DNA of 54,694 nucleotides from Magnetococcales bacterium DC0425bin3 (GTDB lineage Bacteria > Pseudomonadota > Magnetococcia > Magnetococcales > DC0425bin3): contig PEAP01000011.1 in the NCBI GenBank assembly GCA_002753665.1, positions 1 through 54,694 on the forward strand, given 5' to 3'. The stretch's first letter is position 1; the number at the start of each line of letters is the position of its first letter. Under the pieces are notes generated by a model. That model searched no databases. It saw nothing but the letters and a program-made list of their open reading frames with translations, and was not told where the DNA came from. A program made the translations under genes and the position numbers. This document shows positions 26,018 to 34,158 of the stretch, one piece after another.

Positions 26018-26896
26018 TTACTCCTTCCCACTGCCCCGGCCCGGCCGGGCATGCCGTGAGCCGGGCACCTGGAACAGGGGCCGGGCAGGATCGTCCAGCC
26101 GCACCCCGGTCAACACGCCGCCGTAGACGCATCCCGAGTCGAGGCCGATGGAATGCGGTCGCACCTTGACGCCGGCGGTGGCCCAATGGCCATAGACCAT
26201 CAGCTCGCCTGGCTGCCAGTCCCGGATCTCGTACCAGGGTTGGAACGGGGAATCGGCGACCGGAGCGGCGAAGGGATCTTCCTTGCCGGCTTCCGGCGGG
26301 CGGGTCCAGAGGCAGGCGCCGTCCCGGGTGCAGCGCCGCAGGCGGGTGAAGATGGCCAGATCGCGCCAGCTCTTCTGCCAGGGGTCCAGCTCCGGCCCAT
26401 CGCTGGCCGGCAGAAAGTCGCTGCGGTTGCGGCGCAACAGCTCCAGCCTTCGGGCCGGATCGGCCAGCAGTTCGGACAGGGCCTTGGCTCGTCGCCGGGC
26501 CTCGGCCAGGCTCCAGGTGGGACAGATGCCGGCATGGACCAGGGTGGCCCCCAGCCGCGGGTCGTGATGCAGCAGAGGACGGGAACAAAGCCACTCCAAC
26601 AGCTCGGGCGCATCGGGACTGTCGACCAGCAGCGGCGTGGCGAATTTCTGGAACTGGGGGCTGACCTGCCCGCACAGGCTGACGATGGCCCGGATTTCGT
26701 GATTGCCCAGGGTCACCACCGCCCGGGAATCCAGTTCCCGCACCAGTCGCACTACCCCCAGAGGATCCGGTCCCCGGTTGATCAGATCGCCGACCAGCCA
26801 CAGGGTATCCCGGCCGGCATCGAATTCCATCACGGCCAGCAGGGCTTCCAGCTCTCTCAGACAGCCGTGAACATCGCCGACGGCATAGACGGCCAT
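26018..26896 (-). CDS. apaH: Symmetrical bis(5'-nucleosyl)-tetraphosphatase ApaH
   Basis: A 292-residue PPP-family phosphoesterase. The metal ligands lie in VGDVHGCLRELEALL (residue 7 on), LVGDLINRGPDPLGVV near 36 and VTLGNHEIRAI near 64, with LVHAGICPTW further on. It hydrolyses Ap4A to two ADP, and in E. coli also removes Np4 caps from RNA. Start ATG at 26896 with GGGAGAA. It ends the minus-strand CBS-gmk-like-CYTH-apaH operon. Confidence 0.93.
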   Translation of the reverse strand: MAVYAVGDVHGCLRELEALLAVMEFDAGRDTLWLVGDLINRGPDPLGVVRLVRELDSRAVVTLGNHEIRAIVSLCGQVSPQFQKFATPLLVDSPDAPELLEWLCSRPLLHHDPRLGATLVHAGICPTWSLAEARRRAKALSELLADPARRLELLRRNRSDFLPASDGPELDPWQKSWRDLAIFTRLRRCTRDGACLWTRPPEAGKEDPFAAPVADSPFQPWYEIRDWQPGELMVYGHWATAGVKVRPHSIGLDSGCVYGGVLTGVRLDDPARPLFQVPGSRHARPGRGSGKE

Positions 26897-26909
26897 GGGG
26901 TTTCTCCCG

Positions 26910-27380
26910 TCACCAGCGGGTGAATGGATGCATCACCAGGTTGGCGTTGGAATAGCGATGGTCATGGGTGATTTCCATCGCCACCCAGGGGGGCAGGACC
27001 ACGGCCTGGTCTTCCGTTTTCAGCTCCACCTCGGCCACCACCAGCCCCTGATTCTCCCCGAAGAACTCGTCAACCTCCCAGATCAGTCCCTGCCAGGGGA
27101 TCCGGTAGCGGGTTTTCTCGATCAGGGGCTGGTGGCAGAGATGGTCCAGGAGGTATTCGGCATCGGCGGCGGGAATCGGGTATTCGAACTCGGGGCGGGT
27201 GAAGCCGGACTCCCTGGCGGGTCCCTTGATGGTCAGGGTGGCCTGTCCACCGGCCAGACGGACCCGCACCACCCGTTCCCGGACAGTGGACAGAAAGCCC
27301 TGGCGAAAGGGCGTGGCCCGGTCCGGCTGGCGCCACCCTTCGCCATTCACCAGAAAACGACGTTCGATCTCGCGGCCCAT
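26910..27380 (-). CDS. CYTH domain protein (triphosphate tunnel metalloenzyme)
   Basis: A 156-residue CYTH protein. The signature ExExR is EIERRFLV at its start, and basic and acidic strands follow (RVRLAGGQATLTIKGP, EVDEFFGENQGLVVAEVEL). The family includes tripolyphosphatases, thiamine triphosphatases and some adenylate cyclases. A short single-domain form like this is most often a phosphohydrolase of inorganic triphosphate. It sits between apaH and the guanylate-kinase-like gene, spaced by only 13 and 4 bases, so it is surely cotranscribed. Confidence 0.9.
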   Translation of the reverse strand: MGREIERRFLVNGEGWRQPDRATPFRQGFLSTVRERVVRVRLAGGQATLTIKGPARESGFTRPEFEYPIPAADAEYLLDHLCHQPLIEKTRYRIPWQGLIWEVDEFFGENQGLVVAEVELKTEDQAVVLPPWVAMEITHDHRYSNANLVMHPFTRW

Positions 27381-27384
27381 GGCG

Positions 27385-28131
27385 TCAGGGAATCAACCCG
27401 TGGTCCCAGCGTTCCACCCAGCCATTGGGTCCCTCGCCCCGCAACAGGGCGGCCAGGGCATGAACCGCCTTGAAGGCATCCCCCAGGGGATAGTAGTGGG
27501 CGTCCCAATGGTCGTGACCGCTGCCATCGTGGAGCGGAATCACATGGTCGAACTTGCAGGCCTCCCGCATTTCCGCCGGGGTCATGCCGCAACGCCGCTC
27601 GACGGTCTGGAGATCCTTGATGGAAAGGATTCCCTTCTCGTTGCGCATGCTGAGCAACAGTTTGCGCCGCTGCACATCGATCAGATAGTCCATCAGGTCC
27701 ACCCGGCGGGGGAGGTTCTTCAGGAACAGGATTTCCTCCCGGGACAGGGGACTGACGAAGATCGACAGGGTCGGGTATTTCTGGAACACCCCGGCGTCCC
27801 GCAGCTTGGCGGGCACGAAGGGGTTGCCCTCGAAGTAGGGATCCCGGTCCGAGGCCATGATGCGTTCGATCTGGGCCAGCTCCAGGGCCTGCAGGTCGCC
27901 CCGGACATCGGTGACGATGGTCCCCGGCTTGAGGCTCTGGGCCTCCACTTCCTGACGGCTGCGGAAATGATAATGGACGCCGTCCAGCTCTCCCGGCCTG
28001 GCCTGACGGTCGTTGTGCAGCACCACCCGCTGCAACCGTCCGGCCAGTTCCGGATAGAGCTTTTCCAACGCCTTGAACAAGGCCCGTTTCCCAACCCCGG
28101 ACGGGCCGGACAATACCACGAATCGGCTCAT
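27385..28131 (-). CDS. Guanylate-kinase-like protein with an altered P-loop
   Basis: A 248-residue protein. The N-terminal part is plainly guanylate-kinase-like: VVLSGPSGVGKRALFKAL, then ARPGELDGVHYHFRSRQEV, the GMP-binding block. The P-loop reads GVGKR, where kinases have GKS or GKT. Later blocks are divergent, with about 25 extra residues before IFVSPLSREEILFL. Length is above the usual 200. It may have lost kinase activity or changed substrate, or act as a nucleotide sensor (inference). Its neighbours are CBS and CYTH proteins. A true housekeeping gmk is presumably elsewhere. Confidence 0.7.
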   Translation of the reverse strand: MSRFVVLSGPSGVGKRALFKALEKLYPELAGRLQRVVLHNDRQARPGELDGVHYHFRSRQEVEAQSLKPGTIVTDVRGDLQALELAQIERIMASDRDPYFEGNPFVPAKLRDAGVFQKYPTLSIFVSPLSREEILFLKNLPRRVDLMDYLIDVQRRKLLLSMRNEKGILSIKDLQTVERRCGMTPAEMREACKFDHVIPLHDGSGHDHWDAHYYPLGDAFKAVHALAALLRGEGPNGWVERWDHGLIP

Positions 28132-28158
28132 GTGTTCAGTCCGCTGGTCCAGAACGCT

Positions 28159-28608
28159 TCACTTGTCCAGTTCGCGCTGGAAGATCGCCTTGTGAATGTC
28201 CCCCAGGCTGAGGACGCCCACCAGTTTGCCCTTGTCCACCACCGGGATGCGGCGGAAATTGTGGATGGCCATCTGGGAGGCAGCCTTCATCACCGGATCG
28301 TCGGGTCCCACGGTGAACAGCTTCCGGGTCATGAGGCTGGCCACATCCTTGGACAGGATCTCGCTGTAGCTCTTCTCCATGGCCACGAAATCCCGTGCCC
28401 CGATGGGATCCTCCAGAAAGTCCGAATAGCTGGGCAACAGGGTGTTGAGGATGTCCTTTTCCGAGATCAAGCCGATGAGGTTGTTGTCGTCATCGACAAC
28501 CGGCAATCCGCTGATCCGGTTGGTGCAAATGATGCCCGCGACCGACCGGACGGAATCGCCCGGTTTGGCGGAACGGACCTGCTTGACCATCACCTCGCGA
28601 ACCAACAT
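28159..28608 (-). CDS. CBS domain protein
   Basis: A 149-residue protein made only of two CBS domains (MLVREVMVKQVRSAK to residue 60, and LMTRKLFTVGPDDP to the end). CBS pairs bind AMP, ATP or related ligands and act as energy sensors. The start at 28608 has AAAGGAG upstream; the longer frame to 28677 would read through the palindromic element. It heads the operon with the guanylate-kinase-like, CYTH and apaH genes, so it could sense nucleotides for them (inference). Confidence 0.85.
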   Translation of the reverse strand: MLVREVMVKQVRSAKPGDSVRSVAGIICTNRISGLPVVDDDNNLIGLISEKDILNTLLPSYSDFLEDPIGARDFVAMEKSYSEILSKDVASLMTRKLFTVGPDDPVMKAASQMAIHNFRRIPVVDKGKLVGVLSLGDIHKAIFQRELDK

Positions 28609-28637
28609 GGTGTACTCCTTTGCGGCAGTCGTGGATC

Positions 28638-28726
28638 GTGAAAGTCGCAGCGCGACCTTCTCGGTGGAGGGTGGCATTCCCCCTCATGATCGGAAAGGTA
28701 CCGTACAAGTCGCTTGGCGACTTTAC
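28638..28726. repeat. Dispersed palindromic element, copy 2
   Basis: The left part is the familiar GTGAAAGTCGC/GCGACCTTC palindrome and GGTGGAGGGTGG. After an interruption the right part ends with another hairpin, AAGTCGC, three bases, GCGACTT. It lies in the leader of the CBS gene, between its promoter and ribosome binding site. Confidence 0.75.
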
Positions 28727-28757
28727 CACAAACTCAATTTTTAGAGTCAAAATCCAG

Positions 28758-28785
28758 TTTATAATAAGATCCGTCCCATTGTCAC
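28758..28785 (-). promoter_or_regulatory. Sigma-70-like promoter for the CBS-gmk-like-CYTH-apaH operon
   Basis: On the minus strand GTGACA (28785-28780) is followed after 16 bases by TATAAA (28763-28758). The leader from here to the CBS start at 28608 contains palindromic element copy 2. The -35 box overlaps the last codons of rimI. Confidence 0.5.
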
Positions 28786-29246
28786 CGGGAATGATGTCCC
28801 GCATCGGAGGCCAGCTCCAGGGCCATGACCAGGGCGTCCTCGGGGCGTGGGCAGGTATAGTAGTTGCGTCGCCGGTGCAGTTCCAGGAAGCCCTGTTTGC
28901 GGTAGAGGGCGATGGCGGGCTGGTTGGTGACCCGGACTTCCAGCAGCATCCGCGTGCCATCCCGATTCCGGGCGGTCTGGAGGGCATCGGCCAGCAGCCG
29001 TCGTCCCCAGCCCCGGCGCTGGTGCCCGCGGGCGACGCCGAGGATCATCAGGTGCCATTCGTCCAGCAGCGCCCGGGTCACGACATGACCGGTCACCACC
29101 CCGTCCGCTGCCAGCAGGACCCGGGCATGGGCGCCGGCGATCAGTTCGTCGGCCAGCATGGCGGCGGTCCAGGGTTGGGGAGCCAGCTGGAATTCCAGGT
29201 CCGCCACCGCCGTCAGATGCGTTCGGGTCATGGGGGCGAGCTGCAT
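28782..29246 (-). CDS. rimI: Ribosomal-protein-alanine N-acetyltransferase RimI
   Basis: A 154-residue GNAT acetyltransferase. The acetyl-CoA loop is HQRRGWGRRLL, followed by VRVTNQPAIALYRKQGF, typical of RimI. In E. coli RimI acetylates the N-terminal alanine of S18. Here S18 begins Met-Asp-Lys with a long glycine-rich extension, so the target may differ. It follows tsaB by eight bases, the common tsaB-rimI arrangement. Confidence 0.88.
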   Translation of the reverse strand: MQLAPMTRTHLTAVADLEFQLAPQPWTAAMLADELIAGAHARVLLAADGVVTGHVVTRALLDEWHLMILGVARGHQRRGWGRRLLADALQTARNRDGTRMLLEVRVTNQPAIALYRKQGFLELHRRRNYYTCPRPEDALVMALELASDAGHHSR

Positions 29247-29254
29247 CGGGAGTC

Positions 29255-29992
29255 TCACCGGGGGCTGGAGGATTCGGCATCCGACGGTCGCAGATAAAGG
29301 GGTTCCAGGGTCATGGGGTCCGCCGGTCCGGTGCTGTGCAGGCACCCCGGAGCCAGGACAGCCAACCGCCGGGGATCCGGAATCCAGTCCCCGTCCGGCA
29401 GGGTCGTCCACCGCGTGCCCAGGCGGGCCGCCAGGAGGGGCCCGCAGATCTTGAGACCGTTGCCCACCCCCCGCAGGTTCCCGGGGTGGGACAATAATTC
29501 CTGGGCCAGGGCGTCCGGATCCCAGCGGGCGGGGGGCAGCAGACCGGTGCCGGCAGGTTTCTCATGACTTTGATGGATGGGGGATGCCTCCCTCCACCCT
29601 CCACCCATGAAAGTCGCGGAGCGACTTTCATGGTAAAGGGCGGCGAACACCTGACCGCGCCGGGCGTCGGTCACCGCCAGCACCGGCGGTCCCGGGGGGG
29701 CGTTGGCGGCCAGCAGCTCCAGGGTGGTGACCGCCACCAGGGGCTTGCCTCTCGCCCAGGCCAGGCCCTTGGCCAGGCCCAGGGCGGTGCGCAGGCCGGT
29801 GAAGGAGCCGGGTCCCACGGTCACGGCGATCAGGTCGGGTTCATGGTCAGCCAGCACTGTCCGGCAGGCGGCGGTCAGTCGGGGCAGGTGGCCGGAACTG
29901 TCCGGCCAGTGCTGCCAATCCAGAACCCTGCCCCCCTCGGTCAGGGCCACGCCGGCGCCCGGGCCGGAGGCCTCCAGGGCCAGCACCCTCAT
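29255..29992 (-). CDS. tsaB: tRNA threonylcarbamoyladenosine biosynthesis protein TsaB, with an in-frame palindromic-element insertion
   Basis: A 245-residue ASKHA-fold protein, partner of TsaD and TsaE in making t6A37 on tRNAs that read ANN codons. Landmarks are MRVLALEASGPGAGVAL, AVTVGPGSFTGLRTALGLAKGLA and VLAVTDARRGQVFAALY. Directly after VFAALY, residues near 120-143 (HESRSATFMGGGWREASP and on) are encoded by a full copy of the dispersed palindromic element, which keeps the frame open. The reading frame then continues normally. It starts with an ATGA overlap on the helicase gene. Confidence 0.9.
   Translation of the reverse strand: MRVLALEASGPGAGVALTEGGRVLDWQHWPDSSGHLPRLTAACRTVLADHEPDLIAVTVGPGSFTGLRTALGLAKGLAWARGKPLVAVTTLELLAANAPPGPPVLAVTDARRGQVFAALYHESRSATFMGGGWREASPIHQSHEKPAGTGLLPPARWDPDALAQELLSHPGNLRGVGNGLKICGPLLAARLGTRWTTLPDGDWIPDPRRLAVLAPGCLHSTGPADPMTLEPLYLRPSDAESSSPR
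29562..29635. repeat. Dispersed palindromic element, copy 3, inside tsaB
   Basis: About 73 bases carrying TGAAAGTCGC, three bases, GCGACTTTCA, joined to the GC-rich arm with CCTCCCTCCACCCTCCACC. The reading frame of tsaB passes through it without a stop and adds about 24 codons. The same unit lies outside genes elsewhere in the window. Confidence 0.88.
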
Positions 29993-31920
29993 GAGAAGAA
30001 TCCCGTCACGGCGGCCAAATCCCGCACCACCGGGGCTGGCGGCAGCCCGGAACGGACCTGCTGGCCGTAGCTGCGACGCGACAGGCGCACGTCCAGGATG
30101 GCCATGATGCCCCGGTCATCCCGGCGGCGCAGCAGCCGGCCCAGGCCCTGCTTGAGGGTCAGAATGGCCCGGGGCAGGGACAAGTCCCGAAAGGAATTGC
30201 CGCCCCGGGATTCCAGATAGCGGCCCCGGGCGGCCACCAGGGGATCGCCGGGGGAGGGGAAGGGCAGCCGATCGATGATGACCATGGACAGGGCCTCGCC
30301 GGGCACGTCCACACCCTCCCAGAAGCTGCTCATGCCCAACAGGACCGCGCCCGGAACTTCCTGGAACGATTCCAGCAGCGCCCGTTTCGGGGCTTCCCCC
30401 TGCACCAGGAGGGGGAAGGGGATCCGGCCCCGCAGGCCCGCCAGCACGCCCTCCAGCACCCGCCGGCTGGTGAACAGGCAGAAAGCCCGCCCCGAACTGG
30501 CCGTCAGCAGGGCGGCGATTTCCTCCACCGCCCGGGTGGTGAAATCCGGGGCGTCGGGTTCGGGCAGGCTGTCGGGCAGATACAGCAGCGCGCGGTTGCC
30601 ATAGTCGAACGGCGTGGGCATCTGGGCGACCAGGGTGTCCTCCGAGGGCAGTCCCAGCTGCAGGCCCAGGTAGCGGAACGCCCCCCGGCCCTGGCCGGTG
30701 GCCAGGGTGGCGGAGGTGAAGATGGCCGACCGCAGTCGGGGATAGAGCGTGTCCGCCAGCAGGGGTCCCACCTCCAGGGGAGAAGCCTGGAGGAAGATCC
30801 CCCGGCCCCGGGTTTCGTACCAGTAGACCTGCCGGGGATCGTCCAGGGTGCGCAGGCGGCTGGCGATGCCGATCAGCTCCTCGGCCCGCCGCAGGCCGGC
30901 GGCCAGGCCGGCGCTGCGGGGGGCGTGGGGTTCCAGGGCGTTGATCAGACGGTGCAGTTCCTGTTCCACCTGGAGCAGCATCCGCCCCGGGGCCTGTTCC
31001 ATGTCGGCGGCGGCGAGGCCGCTGCGGCGATCCTCCGGGGGAAAACTGCCCCGCAGCCGGGCGGCCACCTCGTCCAGGTCCTTCAGCACCCCCAGCAGCA
31101 CCAGGTCATCGGCGCCCACGGCGTCGAACTCGGTGCGGAGGTCCCGGACCAGATCCCGCAGCCGGTAGTTGCTGATCTCCAGGCCGAAGAACTGGGTGGC
31201 CACGTCGGGAATGCGGTGGGCTTCGTCGAACACCACGACTTCATACTTGGGCAGGATTTCGCCGAAACCGCCCTCCCGGACCGCCAGGTCGGCGAAGAAC
31301 AGATGATGATTGACCACAACCAGGTCGGCCTTGCGGGCCCGCTCCCGGGCGTGGAACAGGTGGCACTCCCGAAAGGCGGCGCATTTCTGACCGGTGCAGT
31401 GGTCGCCCCCGGCGCTGATGAAGGGCCAGAAGGGCAGCGACTCCGGCAGGTCGGTCAATTCGTCCCGATCGCCGGTCAGGGTGGTGCGGGCCCAGTCGGT
31501 GACCTGCTGCCAGAGGGGGCGCTCCCGGGGGGCGAGGGACGGTTCCTGATCGGCCATCAGCCGCAGGCGCGCCACGCACAGGTAATTGCCGCGGCCCTTG
31601 AGGACCGCGGAACGGAAGGGGATGGGGACCACCCGGCGCAACAGGGGCAGGTCCTTCTCCACGATCTGATCCTGGAGCGCCCTGGTGGCGGTGGAGACCA
31701 CCACGGTCTCCCCCAGGGCCAGCAGGGGCAGCAGATAGGCGAGGGTCTTGCCGGTGCCGGTGCCGGCCTCCACCATGAGGAAACGCTCGTCGGCCACCAC
31801 CTGGGCGACCAGGCGGGCCATGCGCATCTGGGCGGGACGGGACTCGTAAAGGGGAATCTGCCGGGCCAGCCGGCTGTCCGGTCCGAACAGACTGATTATG
31901 AACTCATCCAGTTCAGACAC
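29989..31920 (-). CDS. DinG/YoaA-type ATP-dependent DNA helicase
   Basis: A 643-residue superfamily 2, XPD-like helicase. The Walker A is VEAGTGTGKTLAYLLPLL, and motif II reads VVFDEAHRIPD. Four Cys near YLCVARL, HCTGQKCAAF and REC fit the iron-sulfur cluster of this family. C-terminal motifs include LFTSRRVLEG and GMSSFWEGVDVPG, then QGLGRLLRR. It unwinds DNA 5' to 3' and helps clear R-loops or stalled forks. I use the GTG at 31920; the frame extends to 32382 without similarity. Confidence 0.92.
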   Translation of the reverse strand: MSELDEFIISLFGPDSRLARQIPLYESRPAQMRMARLVAQVVADERFLMVEAGTGTGKTLAYLLPLLALGETVVVSTATRALQDQIVEKDLPLLRRVVPIPFRSAVLKGRGNYLCVARLRLMADQEPSLAPRERPLWQQVTDWARTTLTGDRDELTDLPESLPFWPFISAGGDHCTGQKCAAFRECHLFHARERARKADLVVVNHHLFFADLAVREGGFGEILPKYEVVVFDEAHRIPDVATQFFGLEISNYRLRDLVRDLRTEFDAVGADDLVLLGVLKDLDEVAARLRGSFPPEDRRSGLAAADMEQAPGRMLLQVEQELHRLINALEPHAPRSAGLAAGLRRAEELIGIASRLRTLDDPRQVYWYETRGRGIFLQASPLEVGPLLADTLYPRLRSAIFTSATLATGQGRGAFRYLGLQLGLPSEDTLVAQMPTPFDYGNRALLYLPDSLPEPDAPDFTTRAVEEIAALLTASSGRAFCLFTSRRVLEGVLAGLRGRIPFPLLVQGEAPKRALLESFQEVPGAVLLGMSSFWEGVDVPGEALSMVIIDRLPFPSPGDPLVAARGRYLESRGGNSFRDLSLPRAILTLKQGLGRLLRRRDDRGIMAILDVRLSRRSYGQQVRSGLPPAPVVRDLAAVTGFFS

Positions 31921-32029
31921 CCGTTTTCCTTCTCCTGTCGCGGTCAATCCAGGGAGAGGTATCCACGTCCCGGGTTCCCGGGTCAAGTGGAACGTTGACC
32001 GCCGGGGGAAAAAACGCCAAGATTTTCCG

Positions 32030-32072
32030 AAAGGAGGGTGGGGGGAGGCTTCCCCCATCCCATTGAGGTTGC
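32030..32072. repeat. Dispersed palindromic element, truncated copy
   Basis: Only the GC-rich arm is preserved (GGAGGGTGGGGGGAGGC and its partner CCCCCATCCCAT). The TGAAAGTCGC hairpin is missing. It ends directly before the queD start, supplying GAGGTT as a possible ribosome binding site. Confidence 0.6.
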
Positions 32073-32073
32073 C

Positions 32074-32514
32074 ATGAAGATCGCCCGCCGCTTCCGTTTC
32101 GAGGCCGCCCACCGGTTGGACCACCATGACGGTCGGTGTCGCGAACTGCACGGCCATTCCTACGAGCTGGAGCTGGTGTTCACCGGTGCCGTGCGTCCGG
32201 TGGACCCGGCCGACCCCCAGTCCGGCTTCCTGGCGGATTTCGGCCGCATCCGACGCCTGGTCCAGGAAGGTCTGATCGACCCCCATCTGGATCATCGCCT
32301 GCTCAACGACAGCCTGCCCGGGCTGCCCTATACGTCCGCCGAATACCTGGCCGCCTGGATCCTGTCGTGGTGCATGACCCATCTGGAAGGCAAGCCCCCC
32401 CTGGAGGGCATCCGGGTATTGTCGGCCCGACTGTGGGAGACCCCCGGGTCCTGGGCCGAAGCCGACCGGGTGGACGCCGCGGCGCTGTTCCCCGAAGGGA
32501 TTGCCAGCCCATGA
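32074..32514 (+). CDS. queD: 6-carboxytetrahydropterin synthase QueD
   Basis: A 146-residue PTPS-family enzyme that makes 6-carboxy-tetrahydropterin for queuosine. The zinc His set and catalytic Cys are visible in FEAAHRLDHHDGRCRELHGH, with a later DPHLDHRLLND. The ATG follows the truncated repeat. It overlaps queE by four bases (ATGA), consistent with a queuosine precursor operon. QueC and QueF are not in the window. Confidence 0.93.
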   Translation: MKIARRFRFEAAHRLDHHDGRCRELHGHSYELELVFTGAVRPVDPADPQSGFLADFGRIRRLVQEGLIDPHLDHRLLNDSLPGLPYTSAEYLAAWILSWCMTHLEGKPPLEGIRVLSARLWETPGSWAEADRVDAAALFPEGIASP

Positions 32515-33134
32515 CGGAGCCGCTGCACGCCCTCTGCGACCTGTTCGCCTCGGTGCAGGGGGAGGGGGAGCAGACCGGCCGGGCCATGCTGTTCATCCGG
32601 TTCTGGGGCTGCCCCCTGGCCTGCCCCTGGTGTGACGAGCCCCGCCACCGGGATCCGGCCTGCCGCTTCGATTGGACCGCCGGCCGCATTCACGACCGTC
32701 TGCAGGAACTGGGGCCGGGGATTCCCCACATCCTGCTCACCGGCGGCGAGCCCCTGGTGGCGCCGGGTTTGAACGATCTGGTGGCCTTTTTCAAGGAACG
32801 CGACTACTGGGTCGCCCTGGAGACCAGCGGCGTGGGTGGGGTTCCGCCGCCGGGTCTGGACTGGATCACCCTGTCCCCCAAGACCCGTCTTTCCGAAGAC
32901 TGGTACCGGCGGGCGGACGAAATCAAATACGTCCTGGGTCCCGACCCCGATCCGGCGGCGGAGGCGGCCATAGTCGAACGGGCCGCACGGCATCCCCGGG
33001 TGCGGGTGCAGCCCCGGGCCGCGGGCAACCGACCGGACCCCCGGGCGGTGCGGCGTTGCCTGGAGCTGGTCATGGCCCATGGCGCCCGGTTGCGCCTGTC
33101 CCTGCAGGTCCACAAATGGCTCGGCGTGCCGTGA
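32511..33134 (+). CDS. queE: 7-carboxy-7-deazaguanine synthase QueE
   Basis: A 207-residue radical SAM enzyme, the next step after QueD: it contracts the ring of 6-carboxytetrahydropterin to form CDG. The cluster motif is CPLACPWC (Cys34, Cys38, Cys41). FASVQGEGEQTGRAMLFIR and ILLTGGEPLV are conserved, as is ITLSPKT. The C-terminus has RLSLQVHKWLGVP, the family-typical QxHK. The stop overlaps the start of thiE. Confidence 0.94.
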   Translation: MTEPLHALCDLFASVQGEGEQTGRAMLFIRFWGCPLACPWCDEPRHRDPACRFDWTAGRIHDRLQELGPGIPHILLTGGEPLVAPGLNDLVAFFKERDYWVALETSGVGGVPPPGLDWITLSPKTRLSEDWYRRADEIKYVLGPDPDPAAEAAIVERAARHPRVRVQPRAAGNRPDPRAVRRCLELVMAHGARLRLSLQVHKWLGVP

Positions 33135-33787
33135 GTCCTGTGCCGCGCCTGCTGCTGATCACCGATCCGGCCCTGGGGGAGGACCTGCCTCACCGGGTGG
33201 ACCAGGCCCTGGGCGGCGGTCCCTGCCATGTGCTGCTGCGGGACAAGACCGCCAGCGCCCGCCACCTGTATCACCTGGCCCGGGAGTTGGTCACGATCAC
33301 CACCCGCCATGGCGGCGCCCTGTTGATCCATGACCGGGCCGATCTGGCCCTGGCGGTGGGGGCGGCGGGGGTCCACCTGCCGGAAAACGGGTTGCCCACG
33401 ACCCTGGTCCGGCGGCTGTTGGGACCTGATACCCTGGTGGGGCGCTCCTGTCACGATGGCCCGGGCGCCCGGCGGGCGTTGGCGGAGGGCGCCGATTATG
33501 TCACCCTCTCGCCCCTGTTCGCCACCGCTTCCCATCCCGAAGCCCGGCCCCTGGGCATCGAGGAATTCTCCCGGCTGTGCCAGGGCATTCCCGGTCCGGT
33601 GCTGGCCCTGGGGGGCATCACACCGGACAACCTGACCGCGGCCCTGGAGGCCGGGGCGGCAGGGGCCGCCCTGATCCGGGGTGCGCTCCATCATCCCGAT
33701 CCCGCCGGGGTTGTGACCAGGCTGTTGGAGCAGCTTTCCGGCCCCCCGCAGTCCGGGTTTTCGGACCACCGGGGGAAAAAGGGGTGA
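33131..33787 (+). CDS. thiE: Thiamine phosphate synthase / TenI-like protein
   Basis: A 218-residue TIM-barrel of the ThiE/TenI family. The landmarks are PRLLLITDP, GVHLPENGLP, VGRSCHD, DYVTLSPLFATASHP and VLALGGITPDN. ThiE joins thiazole and pyrimidine phosphates; TenI-type members isomerise the thiazole. The LLRDK segment near residue 38 carries the Arg and Lys expected for ThiE. It starts with GTGA on queE; an ATG 15 bases earlier is possible. Being in a queuosine operon, away from other thi genes, it could serve a different role. Confidence 0.82.
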   Translation: MSPVPRLLLITDPALGEDLPHRVDQALGGGPCHVLLRDKTASARHLYHLARELVTITTRHGGALLIHDRADLALAVGAAGVHLPENGLPTTLVRRLLGPDTLVGRSCHDGPGARRALAEGADYVTLSPLFATASHPEARPLGIEEFSRLCQGIPGPVLALGGITPDNLTAALEAGAAGAALIRGALHHPDPAGVVTRLLEQLSGPPQSGFSDHRGKKG

Positions 33788-34158
33788 ATGTCTGGTGGTT
33801 TTTTTGTTGATTCTCGAACGAGGTTGGATAAAATCAGTTCCCTGGTACGTTCCGGTTGCCTGGAGCGTGACTCGGGAAGTCCCTGGGGGGCCTTCATGCG
33901 CTGGGGGAGACGCTCTCTTCTGTCCGCGCTGGTCACTGCCAACTTTGATGGAGGGGGGGGGGAGGCCTTCCTCCGCTCTCCACCGAATGAAGGGCGCTTT
34001 GCGACTGTCACGTTAAAAAAAACAGCACCGGAAACGGCGGTTGCCGACAAGCTTCAGAGCCCTTTTCGGGGGGGGCGCCGGGGCCATGTCAACGTGGATC
34101 AGTGCCATCCCGGATTTCAGCTTTTCGACTTGATGCCAGGCCCTGTGGAGAGACGATC
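33788..34158. other. Intergenic region before the chemotaxis genes
   Basis: 371 bases between thiE and the STAS gene. The first 40 bases have T-rich tracts (GGTTTTTTTG) without a good stem. A degenerate palindromic element lies at 33941-34013. The part 34014-34158 is likely to hold the chemotaxis promoter, but no clear -35/-10 pair stands out. No credible gene is seen. Confidence 0.6.
33941..34013. repeat. Dispersed palindromic element, degenerate copy
   Basis: AACTTTGATGG begins it, as in the better copies. A long G-run and a C-rich arm (CCTTCCTCCGC) follow, then an altered hairpin with GCGACTGTCACG. Several substitutions break the pairing. Confidence 0.6.
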
